Positions 44,253-52,986 of a DNA stretch of 64,000 nucleotides are shown piece after piece. The DNA is from an uncultured Lachnospiraceae bacterium (GTDB lineage Bacteria > Bacillota > Clostridia > Lachnospirales > Lachnospiraceae): positions 155,907 through 219,906 of the forward strand of contig CAJTOO010000002.1 in assembly GCA_910577735.1 (NCBI GenBank). Direction: 5' to 3'. The first letter of the stretch is position 1, and each line of letters starts with the position of its first letter. The translations under genes were made by a program, and so were the position numbers. Under the pieces are notes generated by a model. That model saw only the letters and a list, made by a program, of their open reading frames with translations. It ran no database searches and was not told where the DNA came from.

Positions 44253-45701
44253 ATGAAGCGGAAGAAAGTAATAGCACTTACTTTGGCAGCAACAATGACT
44301 TTCTCACTGGCAGCATGCGGCGGCTCCGATGAGGGTGCGGCAGAAACACCGGCAGCAACAACCGATGAGGGCGAGGCAGCAGAGGCACCGGCGGCAGAGG
44401 AAGCAGCACCTGAAACAGAGGCAGAAGCGCCGGCAGAAGCAGGCGTGACCTATGCATCCATCAATCTTGGTGAGGATTATAAGGATCTGACCACAACCAT
44501 TAAGTTCATCCATCACAAGACAGACCGTGAAGAGGATGGCACCATGGCTGATCTGATTTCCAACTTTAATGCTGTATATCCGAACATCACGGTAGAAACA
44601 GAAGGAATCACAGATTATCAGGAAGATTCCCTGCTTCGTCTTTCTACAGGAGAATGGGGAGATGTTATGTTTATCCCGGCAGTAGACGCAGCTGAACTTC
44701 CTACTTACTTTGTTCCCTACGGAACCGTATCTGAAATGAGTGAACTGGTAAACTTTGCGGATCAGTGGAAAAATGCCGATATGTGCTATGGTGTTGGCTA
44801 CATGGGCAATGCACAGGGGATTCTTTATAATAAGAAGGTCTTTGCTGATGCGGGCATTACAGAGCTTCCCAAAACACCGGATGAGTTTATTGCGGCGCTG
44901 CAGGCAATCAAAGACAACACAGATGCGATTCCGCTTTATACAAATTATGCCGCAGGCTGGACCATGGGCGGTCAGTGGGATGCCTACTTAGGTGCGATTA
45001 CCACCAGTGATGAGACATGGTTAAACCAGAAATTTGTACATACGGCAGAGCCTTTTAAAGATAATGGCGATGGTACAGGCGCCTATGCTTTATACAAGAT
45101 TCTTTATGATGCAACTGCACAGGGTTTGATTGAGGACGACTATACAACCACAGACTGGGAAGGATGTAAGCCCATGATCAATAACGGTGAGATTGGTACG
45201 ATGGTACTTGGCTCCTGGGCAATCGCACAGATGAAAGCGGCAGGGGATCATCCTGATGATATCGGTTACATGCCTTTCCCGATTACGGTAAACGGCAAAC
45301 AGTATGCGACTGCTGGTCCGGACTACTGCTATGGTATTAATGCGAAAGCCTCTGAGGATAACAAGACGGCAGCCATGGTATTTGTAAAATGGATGGTAGA
45401 AGAATCAGGATGGTGTGATTTTGAGGGCGGCTATCCGATTTCCAAGACGGCGCCTACTTCCTTCGTATTCGACGGTGTCAACGTTGTGAACAATATTACG
45501 GCTTTAGAAGGAGAGGAAGATTTGATGAATGAGATGAATGCGGAGTCCGAGCTTTCCTTTAACGCAGGCGGTGATGCTAAGGTGCAGAGAATCGTTGAGG
45601 CGGCAGCTACAGGTGCAGAAACCTTTGACGATATCATGGCCGACTGGACAGCAGCATGGAATGCAGCACAGGAGGAATGCGGAATAGAGGTTCTCTACTA
45701 G
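44253..45701 (+). CDS. Mannooligosaccharide ABC transporter binding lipoprotein
   Basis: Extracellular solute-binding lipoprotein of 482 residues, starting at ATG 44253 behind AAAGGAGG. The lipoprotein signal ends in LAAC with Cys22; a 45-residue Ala/Glu/Pro/Thr linker follows. The binding fold includes TGEWGDVMFIPAVDAAELPT and a QGILYNKKVFADAGI strand. The specificity for beta-mannooligosaccharides is inferred from the GH130 and epimerase genes of the same operon. A 12-base-pair intercistronic hairpin separates it from the permeases, as in locus 1. Confidence 0.9.
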   Translation: MKRKKVIALTLAATMTFSLAACGGSDEGAAETPAATTDEGEAAEAPAAEEAAPETEAEAPAEAGVTYASINLGEDYKDLTTTIKFIHHKTDREEDGTMADLISNFNAVYPNITVETEGITDYQEDSLLRLSTGEWGDVMFIPAVDAAELPTYFVPYGTVSEMSELVNFADQWKNADMCYGVGYMGNAQGILYNKKVFADAGITELPKTPDEFIAALQAIKDNTDAIPLYTNYAAGWTMGGQWDAYLGAITTSDETWLNQKFVHTAEPFKDNGDGTGAYALYKILYDATAQGLIEDDYTTTDWEGCKPMINNGEIGTMVLGSWAIAQMKAAGDHPDDIGYMPFPITVNGKQYATAGPDYCYGINAKASEDNKTAAMVFVKWMVEESGWCDFEGGYPISKTAPTSFVFDGVNVVNNITALEGEEDLMNEMNAESELSFNAGGDAKVQRIVEAAATGAETFDDIMADWTAAWNAAQEECGIEVLY

Positions 45702-45746
45702 GACATTTCCCGATTGGTTATTTGTAAAAGTTTCATTGGTAAACAG

Positions 45747-45775
45747 GGGCTGATGCATCATGAATGTGTCAGCCC
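45747..45775 (+). repeat. Intercistronic hairpin between binding-protein and permease genes
   Basis: A 12-base-pair stem (GGGCTGATGCAT with ATGTGTCAGCCC, two G-T pairs) and a 5-base loop, without a T-run. It may protect the upstream mRNA or attenuate weakly, raising binding-protein output. Confidence 0.6.
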
Positions 45776-45796
45776 TAAATATCAGGAGGATAGCAT

Positions 45797-46798
45797 ATGG
45801 CGGCACAGGCAAATATTGTGGGAAGTAAAAAGGGTTTCCTGCATTGGGCAAGAAGCAGAAGAGGTCAGCAGGTTATCATTATCATTGCGTTTATGATTAT
45901 TCCGTTGGCACTATTATTTACATTTACATATCTTCCCTTCGGTGAGATGGTGGGATACAGTTTCTTTAAGATGAAATATGTGGGCAAGAGGACGTTTGTG
46001 GGATGGAAAAACTATGCCAGTGTTTTCAGCAGGAAAGACTGCTTTGGGGCATTGAAGCTGAGTCTGTATTATATGGGCGGTTCCGTGGTACAACTTGTAC
46101 TTGCCTTATATCTGGCTACGGTTTTGAGTTTTAAGGTAAAGGGCGGCAATATCTTTAAGGGATTTATGTTCTTCCCCTATCTGATCAACGGTATTGCCAT
46201 TGGTTTTATTTTCAAATTCTTTTACACCAGAGGGTTTGTGTTTGACACGGTGCTCCAGTGGTGCGGCTTTCAGTTAGACAATCTTCCTTATTGGTTGAAA
46301 GACCAGAGGATTAACAATATTTCCCTTGTGGGGACCAGTGTGTGGCGGTATTTCGGACAGAATATGGTACTCTTTATCGGCGCTATCATGTCGGTGGACT
46401 CCGAGCTGTATGAGGCGGCGATGTTGGACGGGGCTAATCGGTTCCATCAGTTCAGGTATATCATCCTGCCCAGTATCAAGACGATCGTAACGTTGAATGT
46501 GATCTTGTCTATCACCGGGTCGCTGAGCGCTTTCGAGCCGCCCTATGTTATCACCAGCGGTGCAAACGGAACCGGCACCTACTTCGTGGTCATGAATGAG
46601 ATTGCGCATACTCAGCAGAAGGTAGGACTGGCGTCTGCTATGGCGGTGGTATTGCTTCTGATCATCTTCGCAGCCACAATCCTGCAAAAACTTTTCTTCA
46701 AGTATGTGTTCAGGAGTGCGGAGGACGAGGATATGAACGCCACAGCAAGGCGGGACAAAAAGCTGGCAAAATATGCGGCTAGAAAGGCGGGAAGATAG
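45797..46798 (+). CDS. CUT1 sugar ABC transporter permease (MalF-like), mannoside locus
   Basis: Membrane permease of 333 residues, longer than the other MalF-like subunits here because of a basic N-terminal stretch before the first membrane segment and a charged C-terminal tail (ARRDKKLAKYAARKAGR). The EAA loop reads ELYEAAMLDGANRFHQFRYI. ATG 45797 follows AGGAGG. The stop is immediately followed by the next ATG. The ATPase is expected to be a shared one encoded elsewhere. Confidence 0.92.
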   Translation: MAAQANIVGSKKGFLHWARSRRGQQVIIIIAFMIIPLALLFTFTYLPFGEMVGYSFFKMKYVGKRTFVGWKNYASVFSRKDCFGALKLSLYYMGGSVVQLVLALYLATVLSFKVKGGNIFKGFMFFPYLINGIAIGFIFKFFYTRGFVFDTVLQWCGFQLDNLPYWLKDQRINNISLVGTSVWRYFGQNMVLFIGAIMSVDSELYEAAMLDGANRFHQFRYIILPSIKTIVTLNVILSITGSLSAFEPPYVITSGANGTGTYFVVMNEIAHTQQKVGLASAMAVVLLLIIFAATILQKLFFKYVFRSAEDEDMNATARRDKKLAKYAARKAGR

Positions 46799-47647
46799 AT
46801 GACAGGTTTGCAGAAAATCGGATATTCGTTGGTAACCGTAATGAAATATGTTTCACTGGTATTTTTCGCTTTTGTGGCAGTGCTTCCCGTGGTATCCTGT
46901 GTAATCACAGCGTTTAAGACGGATGCTGAGTATCAGAACACCAATGTGATGACACCGCCGGAAAGCTGGTTTAACTTTGAAAATTTTGCGCAGGCTTTTA
47001 TGAAAGCAAACATGGGCAAAGCATTTATCAATTCCACGGTCATTCTGATCAGTGTGCTGGTGGTAAGTGTGCTGGTGGGTACATCCCTGGCCTATGTGCT
47101 GAACCGTTTTAAGTTTCCGGGCAATGGTCTGATCAGGAATCTGTTCCTCTTTGCAACCCTGCTTCCCGGTATCGCCATGCAGATTGCGGTTTATGAGATC
47201 ATGTATAAGCTGGGCTTTATCAATTCTCTGATGGGATATATCATCATGATGTGCGGTACGGATGTCATTGCCATCTATATTTATATTCAGTTTTTTGAGA
47301 ACATCAGTGTATCTCTGGATGAATCGGCAATCATTGACGGTGCATCATACTTTAAGATTTATTATAAGATTCTTCTGCCGCTGCTTCGCCCGGCTATCGT
47401 GACGGCCTGTATCCTGAAGGGTGTGGGAACCTACAATGAATACTACTGTGCGAACCTGTATCTGCAGAATAAAAAGCTTCTGCCTACGGTAGCCACATCC
47501 CTGTATACCTTTGTGGGGCCGCTTGGAAGTAAGTACAATCTGATCTGTGCAGGTGTTATCATTTCGCTTTTGCCGGCGCTGATTGTGTTTATTCTTTTCC
47601 AGAAACAGATTTACAGTGGTATGACAGCGGGATCGGTAAAAGGGTAA
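46799..47647 (+). CDS. CUT1 sugar ABC transporter permease (MalG-like), mannoside locus
   Basis: Second permease subunit of 282 residues with about six membrane segments. The EAA loop reads SLDESAIIDGASYFKIYYKI and the C-terminus is IYSGMTAGSVKG. The start directly abuts the previous stop. A 99-base gap with a hairpin precedes the epimerase gene. Confidence 0.92.
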   Translation: MTGLQKIGYSLVTVMKYVSLVFFAFVAVLPVVSCVITAFKTDAEYQNTNVMTPPESWFNFENFAQAFMKANMGKAFINSTVILISVLVVSVLVGTSLAYVLNRFKFPGNGLIRNLFLFATLLPGIAMQIAVYEIMYKLGFINSLMGYIIMMCGTDVIAIYIYIQFFENISVSLDESAIIDGASYFKIYYKILLPLLRPAIVTACILKGVGTYNEYYCANLYLQNKKLLPTVATSLYTFVGPLGSKYNLICAGVIISLLPALIVFILFQKQIYSGMTAGSVKG

Positions 47648-47680
47648 TCACGCATTCTTGCAAAATATGTAAAAACTATA

Positions 47681-47706
47681 TCATAGCCATAGTAGATATG
47701 GTATGA
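47681..47706. repeat. Intercistronic hairpin before the epimerase gene
   Basis: TCATA-G-CCATA pairs with TATGG-TATGA over 10 base pairs with one bulged G. No T-run follows. Its role is unknown. Confidence 0.4.
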
Positions 47707-47746
47707 TGAATAAAAGATTAGGAAGGAAAAGAAGGGGGAGCGGCGT

Positions 47747-48913
47747 ATGATGGTGGAGGAAATCAAAAGTCATCTGACAGAGTGTATCATTCCTTTTTGG
47801 AAAAAGCTGCGGGATGATGTGAACGGCGGTTATTACGGGTATGTGGATCATGCCCTGAAAGTGGATGAGAAAGCGGTAAAGGGCTGTATTTTAAATAGCC
47901 GTATTACATGGTTTTTTGCGAACGCATATCTCGCGCTGCAAGAGGAGTCATTGCTAAAGGAAGCAAAGCACGGGTATGAATTCATGCAGAAGTGCTGCGT
48001 GGACAGGGAGAGGGGCGGTGTTTACTGGTCAGTTCGATACGACGGTACGCCGGAAGATACGACCAAGCATACCTATAATCAGGCTTTCTCCATCTATGCT
48101 CTTTCTTCTTATTATAATGCATCGAAGGATGAAAGCGCTCTTGAGACGGCTATGGAGCTTTTCCGCATCATTGAAGAACGCTGTATGGATGAGATTGGGT
48201 ATAAGGAAGCTTTTGACAGAGACTTTCATGAGATTGAGAATGATAAACTTTCTGAAAACGGTGTAATCGCAGACAAGACCATGAATACCCTGCTTCACGT
48301 GTTTGAGGCTTACACGGAACTATATCGGGTGACTGGTAATGCCAAGGTGAAGAAGAGGCTTACATGGATTCTGGATACCATTGCAGACAAGATTTATAAT
48401 CCCGAACTGCACAGACAGGAAGTGTTTTTTGACAAAGAGATGCATTCCATACTGGATTTACATTCCTATGGCCACGACATCGAGACGGCATGGCTGATCC
48501 GCAGAGGCACAGATGTGTTAGGGGATAAAACATATGAGGATAAAATGCTTCCGATCATACTTGACCTAACTGGTCAAGTATATCGGGCTGCCTTTGACGG
48601 ACGCTCGCTTGCCAATGAGTGCGAGAAAGGTGTTGTGGATGAAAACCGTATCTGGTGGGTGCAGGCAGAGGCCCTGGTGGGCTTCTTAAACGGGTATCAG
48701 CTGGCACCGGAGCATACGGAGTATCTGGATGCTGCGAAGGCAGAATGGGAGTTTATTAAGGCGCATGTGATCGATAAGAGGCCTGGGTCTGAGTGGTTCT
48801 GGGATGTGACCAAGGACGGAGAGGCTGTGAGCGGGAAACCCATAGTGGAGCCTTGGAAGTGCCCTTACCATAATGGGAGAATGTGTCTTGAGGTGTATAA
48901 GAGGAAATTCTAA
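47747..48913 (+). CDS. Cellobiose 2-epimerase (AGE family)
   Basis: Cytoplasmic enzyme of 388 residues that turns the reducing-end glucose or mannose of a beta-1,4 disaccharide into its C2 epimer, for example mannobiose to mannosylglucose. It has the alpha/alpha-barrel features of the N-acylglucosamine 2-epimerase family: WKKLRDDVNGGYYGYVDH, KGCILNSRITWFFANAY, HTYNQAFSIYALSSYYNAS, LDLHSYGHDIETAWLIRR and WWVQAEALVGFLNGYQL, with histidines at the expected catalytic places. The two GH130 genes that follow would use its product. It contains TTGAC-N7-GTCAA site 5. Confidence 0.9.
   Translation: MMVEEIKSHLTECIIPFWKKLRDDVNGGYYGYVDHALKVDEKAVKGCILNSRITWFFANAYLALQEESLLKEAKHGYEFMQKCCVDRERGGVYWSVRYDGTPEDTTKHTYNQAFSIYALSSYYNASKDESALETAMELFRIIEERCMDEIGYKEAFDRDFHEIENDKLSENGVIADKTMNTLLHVFEAYTELYRVTGNAKVKKRLTWILDTIADKIYNPELHRQEVFFDKEMHSILDLHSYGHDIETAWLIRRGTDVLGDKTYEDKMLPIILDLTGQVYRAAFDGRSLANECEKGVVDENRIWWVQAEALVGFLNGYQLAPEHTEYLDAAKAEWEFIKAHVIDKRPGSEWFWDVTKDGEAVSGKPIVEPWKCPYHNGRMCLEVYKRKF
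48557..48581. repeat. TTGAC-N7-GTCAA palindrome, site 5 (longest arms)
   Basis: The most symmetric copy: ATACTTGACC, 5 bases, GGTCAAGTAT, perfect 10-base arms, inside the epimerase gene where it encodes LDLTGQV. The core TTGAC-N7-GTCAA is 48561-48577. Confidence 0.75.
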
Positions 48914-48960
48914 AGACGTTGTGCCATAGGACGAAGCACCGGGAATTTCCAGTTTTGTAC

Positions 48961-48989
48961 GTAAGAATTCCAAAAGCAGGAATTCTTAC
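48961..48989. repeat. Perfect hairpin between epimerase and first GH130 gene
   Basis: GTAAGAATTCC, loop AAAAGCA, GGAATTCTTAC: perfect 11-base-pair stem without a T-run. It may be an RNA-processing or stabilising site. Confidence 0.6.
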
Positions 48990-49034
48990 AGTAAAAGAGT
49001 AAGGGTAGAAAACAGGAGCAGAATGGAGGAGGCT

Positions 49035-50207
49035 ATGTTACATCAACAGTATTATGTGGAATTGGAGAAGTATAATAAGCTGATCGGGAGGAAGAATGTG
49101 AAAGCCGACAGCTACAATGGGATTTATGACAGGTATCAGTATCCTGTGCTTACCAGAGAGCATATTCCGCTGCATTGGCGGTATGATTTGAATCCGGAGA
49201 CCAATCCTTATTTCATGGAGAGGCTGGGCGTCAATGCGGTGATGAACTCCGGGGCCATTGAACTGGATGGAAAGTATTATCTGGTGGCAAGAATTGAGGG
49301 GAATGACAGGAAATCTTTCTTTGGCGTGGCAGAGAGCGACAATGGAATTGATGGTTTCAGGTTCTGGGAGTATCCGATTCTTCTGCCGGATACCTGCCCG
49401 GAGGAGACTAATGTCTACGACATGCGTCTGACCAAGCATGAGGACGGTTATATTTATGGCGTGTTCTGTTCTGAGAGTAAGGATACTTCTGTCAATGATC
49501 TGTCGGCGGCGGTGGCAGCGGCAGGTATTGTGCGGACTAAGAATTTAAAAGACTGGGAACGGCTGCCCAATCTGGTGACTCTGCGTTCTCCGCAGCAGAG
49601 GAATGTGGTGCTGCATCCGGAGTTCGTGGACGGCAAATATGCTTTCTATACAAGACCCATGGATGATTTTATTGAGACCGGATCTGGCGGCGGCATTGGG
49701 TTCGGGCTGTGCGATGACATAACCCATGCGGTGGTTGATGAGGAAAAGATGACTTCCATCCGCAGGTATCACACGATTACGGAGGCTAAGAACGGTGCAG
49801 GTGCACCGCCCATTAAGACCGATAAAGGCTGGATTCATATTGCCCATGGGGTGCGGAACACAGCGGCAGGTCTGCGGTATGTGATTTATGCCTTTGCCAC
49901 GGATTTAAAGGATCCTTCTAAAGTGATTGCAGAGCCTTCCGGCATGCTGATTGGTCCCAGGGACTGGGAACGTGTGGGAGATGTGTCTAATGTGGTATTC
50001 ACCAACGGCGCAATCGCCAGGGACAATGGGGAAGTGTATATTTACTATGCTGCCAGCGACACCAGAATGCATGTGGCAGTGACCACCATTGACAAATTAT
50101 TGGATTATGTGTTCAACACCCCGACAGATCCCCTTCGTTCTGTGGAATGTGTAGCACAAAGATGTGATTTGATTCAGAAGAATCTGGAGTTTCTGAGGAA
50201 ACAGTAG
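49035..50207 (+). CDS. GH130 4-O-beta-mannosylglucose phosphorylase
   Basis: Cytoplasmic phosphorylase of 390 residues that splits mannosyl-beta-1,4-glucose with phosphate into mannose 1-phosphate and glucose. ATG 49035 is preferred because GGAGGAGG lies just ahead; an ATG 12 bases upstream is inside that site. The length matches the known subfamily 1 enzymes (about 390). Signatures: YPVLTREHIPLHWRYDLNPE, MNSGAIELDGKYYLVARIEG, the predicted catalytic Asp129 in NVYDMRLTKHEDGYIYGVF, and GAGAPPIKTDKGWIHIAHG. With the epimerase it completes the mannobiose route known from Bacteroides and Ruminococcus. Confidence 0.92.
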   Translation: MLHQQYYVELEKYNKLIGRKNVKADSYNGIYDRYQYPVLTREHIPLHWRYDLNPETNPYFMERLGVNAVMNSGAIELDGKYYLVARIEGNDRKSFFGVAESDNGIDGFRFWEYPILLPDTCPEETNVYDMRLTKHEDGYIYGVFCSESKDTSVNDLSAAVAAAGIVRTKNLKDWERLPNLVTLRSPQQRNVVLHPEFVDGKYAFYTRPMDDFIETGSGGGIGFGLCDDITHAVVDEEKMTSIRRYHTITEAKNGAGAPPIKTDKGWIHIAHGVRNTAAGLRYVIYAFATDLKDPSKVIAEPSGMLIGPRDWERVGDVSNVVFTNGAIARDNGEVYIYYAASDTRMHVAVTTIDKLLDYVFNTPTDPLRSVECVAQRCDLIQKNLEFLRKQ

Positions 50208-50239
50208 GGAAGTGCAGGGTGTTTCGATGAAGGCGGAAA

Positions 50240-50297
50240 GATTGAAAGTGTAAACGTTCAATCGCGGGATTTGTGTCTGTGTGCTGCCTGACACAAA
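50240..50297. repeat. Two hairpins between the GH130 genes
   Basis: GATTGAA and TTCAATC (50240-50246, 50257-50263) and TTTGTGTC with GACACAAA (50270-50277, 50290-50297) form two short stems in the 129-base gap. Neither is followed by a T-run. Confidence 0.45.
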
Positions 50298-50336
50298 CTC
50301 GTCACGCGCAGAAAGCAGCGCAGAAATGAGGAAAAA

Positions 50337-51359
50337 ATGAGTGAAGTAAAGATGATCAGCCCGGTGGTGAAGAACGTACCCTGGCAGGAGAAACCCGCAG
50401 GGCTTAAGGGCGCTCCAATCTGGAGATACAGTGAGAATCCGATCATAGGGAGAAATCCACTGGAGGGTGTTGCCAGGATTTTTAACAGTGCAGTCATGCC
50501 TTACGGCGACGAATTCATCGGGGTGTTCCGCGGGGAACAAACAAACGGTATACCGTATATTTATCTGGGCCACAGCAAGGACGCAATCCACTGGGAGTTT
50601 GAGGATAAGAAGATTCCCTTTCAGGATGAGGATGGCAATGATTTTATGCCGGTTTATGCCTATGATCCCCGTCTGGTGAAGGTGGAGGACACTTACTATA
50701 TCATCTGGTGCCAGGACTTTTATGGAGCATCCATTGGTATGGCAAAGACCACGGATTTTAAGACCTTTACCAGGATTGAGAATCCGTTTATCCCCTTTAA
50801 CAGGAATGCGGTGCTGTTCCCAAGGAAGATCAATGGCAAGTATATGCTCTTAAGCCGTCCGTCTGATTCCGGACATACGCCTTTTGGCGATATTTTCTTA
50901 AGTGAGAGTCCGGATATGGTATATTGGGGCAGGCACAGACATGTGATGGGAAGAAGCAGCGAGTGGTGGGAATCTGTCAAGATTGGCGGCGGTGCGGCTC
51001 CCATTGAGACCACGGAAGGATGGCTTTTGTTCTATCATGGGGTGTCAGGAACCTGTAATGGTCTTGTATATTCCATCGGCGGCGCGATTCTGGATATTGA
51101 TAATCCGTCGAAGGTGCTGTATCGGTGTGAGAATTTCCTGCTGACACCGGAAGAGTGGTACGAGGAGAGGGGATTTGTTCCCAATGTATGCTTCCCCTGT
51201 GCTACCATCCATGATTCCGAGAGCGGTAAGATTGCACTCTATTATGGCTGCGCGGACAGTTATGTGGGACTTGCCTTTACGAAACTTGATGAAATTGTAG
51301 AGTATATCAAAGCTCACAACCATACGACGGAGTCTGATACCGAACTTGGTATCCGCTAA
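50337..51359 (+). CDS. GH130 beta-1,4-mannooligosaccharide phosphorylase
   Basis: Cytoplasmic phosphorylase of 340 residues that removes mannose 1-phosphate from the non-reducing end of longer mannooligosaccharides. It matches GH130 subfamily 2 in length and motifs: RIFNSAVMPYGDEFIGVFRG, the predicted catalytic Asp110 in VYAYDPRLVKVEDTYYIIWC, SRPSDSGHTPFGDI, GGGAAPIETTEGWLLFYHG and ALYYGCADSYVGLAF. ATG 50337 follows GAGGAA. It closes the mannoside operon before a strong terminator. Together with the other GH130 enzyme it conserves bond energy as mannose 1-phosphate. Confidence 0.92.
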   Translation: MSEVKMISPVVKNVPWQEKPAGLKGAPIWRYSENPIIGRNPLEGVARIFNSAVMPYGDEFIGVFRGEQTNGIPYIYLGHSKDAIHWEFEDKKIPFQDEDGNDFMPVYAYDPRLVKVEDTYYIIWCQDFYGASIGMAKTTDFKTFTRIENPFIPFNRNAVLFPRKINGKYMLLSRPSDSGHTPFGDIFLSESPDMVYWGRHRHVMGRSSEWWESVKIGGGAAPIETTEGWLLFYHGVSGTCNGLVYSIGGAILDIDNPSKVLYRCENFLLTPEEWYEERGFVPNVCFPCATIHDSESGKIALYYGCADSYVGLAFTKLDEIVEYIKAHNHTTESDTELGIR

Positions 51360-51383
51360 CCGGGATCGAGCGTAGCTCGATCT

Positions 51384-51405
51384 CGAGGACCGCTCTGCGG
51401 CCTCG
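51384..51405. repeat. GC-rich bulged hairpin, copy B
   Basis: CGAGG, a bulged A, CCGC, loop TCT, GCGG, CCTCG: perfect apart from the bulge. It shares its layout with copy A at 22279 and the sequence CTCTGCGGCCTCGGGA is close to copy C (58320, minus strand). A smaller hairpin, GATCGAGC-GTA-GCTCGATC, lies just before it. Confidence 0.6.
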
Positions 51406-51407
51406 GG

Positions 51408-51445
51408 AAAACCGGCAGTTAGGAATAGCTGCCGGTTTTGTTTTC
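51408..51445 (+). terminator. Terminator of the mannoside operon
   Basis: A 13-base-pair stem (AAAACCGGCAGTT with AGCTGCCGGTTTT, one G-T pair), 6-base loop, then GTTTTC. Confidence 0.85.
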
Positions 51446-51450
51446 GGAAG

Positions 51451-51478
51451 TTGCCTTTTTAGAAAGGCGTGTTATAAT
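51451..51478 (+). promoter_or_regulatory. Promoter of the trk genes
   Basis: TTGCCT, 16 bases, TATAAT with an extended TG-T. It lies about 88 bases before trkA. Confidence 0.7.
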
Positions 51479-51565
51479 AAGACAGTAGGAATATTCAGAC
51501 TGTCGAAAACAGGACAGCGGAAATTGCGACTCTAAGATTATTTTACATAACGGAGGAGAGTTTCA

Positions 51566-52927
51566 GTGAAGATCATAATAGCGGGAGACGGTAAAGTCGG
51601 GTCCACGCTGACCAGACAGTTGGTGGCAGAAGGACATGATATTACGTTGATCGATGCCAGAGCGGAAGTTCTCGAAGTCAGTGAGGAGCGTTATGATGTG
51701 ATGGCGGTGCAGGGAAACTGTGCGGCCATGGACACTTTGGCCAAGGCAGGCGTGAAGGAAGCGGACGTATTGCTTGTCATGACAGGTGCAGACGAGGTGA
51801 ATCTGCTCTGCTGTGCCATCGCACATGCCATGAATCCAGGGCTTCATACCATAGCGAGAATCCGCAATCCGGAATATAAAGATCAGATTTATCAGATGAG
51901 AAACCTGTTTGGTTTGTCTATGGTGATCAATCCGGAGAGGCAGGCCGCCATCGAGATGGAGCGGCTGATCAAATATCCTGGATTTTTAAAGCGGGATACC
52001 TTTGCCAAAGGCAAGGTAGAAATCGTAGAACTTCGCATTCAGGAAGATTCCAAACTGCGGGATGTGAGTCTGTACGGCTTAGGAAGTGTGGTTAAATGTA
52101 AGATTCTGGTCTGTGCGGTATTAAGAAGCGGCAAGGCGATCATTCCCGACGGTAACTTTGTCCTGCAGGCCGGGGATCGTATCTTTGTCACGGCATCTAC
52201 CAGAGAACTTACCATTTTCCTGAAAAATATGGGTATTATCACCCACAAGGCCAAGCGGGTCATCCTGTGCGGCGGCGGGCGTCTCAGTTATTACCTGTCC
52301 CAGCTTCTTGTACGGGATGGGATTATGGTGGAGATCATAGAACAAAATTATGAAAGATGCCTGTCGTTAGCCAACCAGCTTCCTGATGTGACGGTGGTGC
52401 ATGGTGATGCCAGCAGTGAATTTCTTCTGGAAAGAGAAGGCATTTCAGAATGTGACGCCCTTGTGACGCTGACAGGTGTGGATGAGATGAATATTGTTAT
52501 CTCTCTCTTTGGCAACAGCCGTAAAGTGCCGCAGATCATCACGAAACTTGGGCGCCTTAGTAATAACAGTATTCTGGATACCCTTTCTGTGGGCAGTACG
52601 ATCAGCCCGAAGGAGCTGTGCTGTAACGATATTGTGAGGTATGTTCGGGCTATCAGGAACCAGACCGGCGCAGCGCAGGCGGTGAATGTGATAGCGGACG
52701 GGCAGGCGGAGGCCATAGAGTTTATTGTGGATGAGAACACGAAACACTGTGAAGAGCCGCTTAAGAAAGTAAAGCTTAAGAAAAATATTCGGATTGCGGG
52801 CATTAATAAGCTCAACAGCTTTGAGATAGCCAACGGTGATTCGTTCTATTCTAAAGGCAACAGAGTGATTATTGTGACGGGAAGAGATGAGGTAATTTAT
52901 CAGCTCAATGATATTTTTGAATCATGA
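51566..52927 (+). CDS. trkA: Trk potassium uptake system regulatory subunit TrkA
   Basis: Peripheral membrane subunit of 453 residues that binds NAD(H)/ATP and gates the TrkH channel. Two RCK repeats are visible, each with a Rossmann glycine motif and a TrkA_C part: repeat 1 begins MKIIIAGDGKVGSTLTRQL, repeat 2 (about residue 228) VILCGGGRLSYYLSQLL. The acidic residue that binds the ribose is in DITLIDAR in repeat 1 and VEIIEQN in repeat 2. GTG 51566 is the start, behind GGAGGAG. trkH follows after 59 bases that contain a 10-base-pair hairpin. Confidence 0.94.
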   Translation: MKIIIAGDGKVGSTLTRQLVAEGHDITLIDARAEVLEVSEERYDVMAVQGNCAAMDTLAKAGVKEADVLLVMTGADEVNLLCCAIAHAMNPGLHTIARIRNPEYKDQIYQMRNLFGLSMVINPERQAAIEMERLIKYPGFLKRDTFAKGKVEIVELRIQEDSKLRDVSLYGLGSVVKCKILVCAVLRSGKAIIPDGNFVLQAGDRIFVTASTRELTIFLKNMGIITHKAKRVILCGGGRLSYYLSQLLVRDGIMVEIIEQNYERCLSLANQLPDVTVVHGDASSEFLLEREGISECDALVTLTGVDEMNIVISLFGNSRKVPQIITKLGRLSNNSILDTLSVGSTISPKELCCNDIVRYVRAIRNQTGAAQAVNVIADGQAEAIEFIVDENTKHCEEPLKKVKLKKNIRIAGINKLNSFEIANGDSFYSKGNRVIIVTGRDEVIYQLNDIFES

Positions 52928-52930
52928 GAA

Positions 52931-52955
52931 AGGGTGGCGCATGAAGCGTCGCCCT
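52931..52955. repeat. Hairpin between trkA and trkH
   Basis: AGGGTGGCGC and GCGTCGCCCT pair over 10 positions (two G-T) with loop ATGAA. No T-run follows, so it probably does not separate the genes. Confidence 0.5.
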
Positions 52956-52986
52956 GTCGCGCTAACGCTACGGAACGAGGAATATT

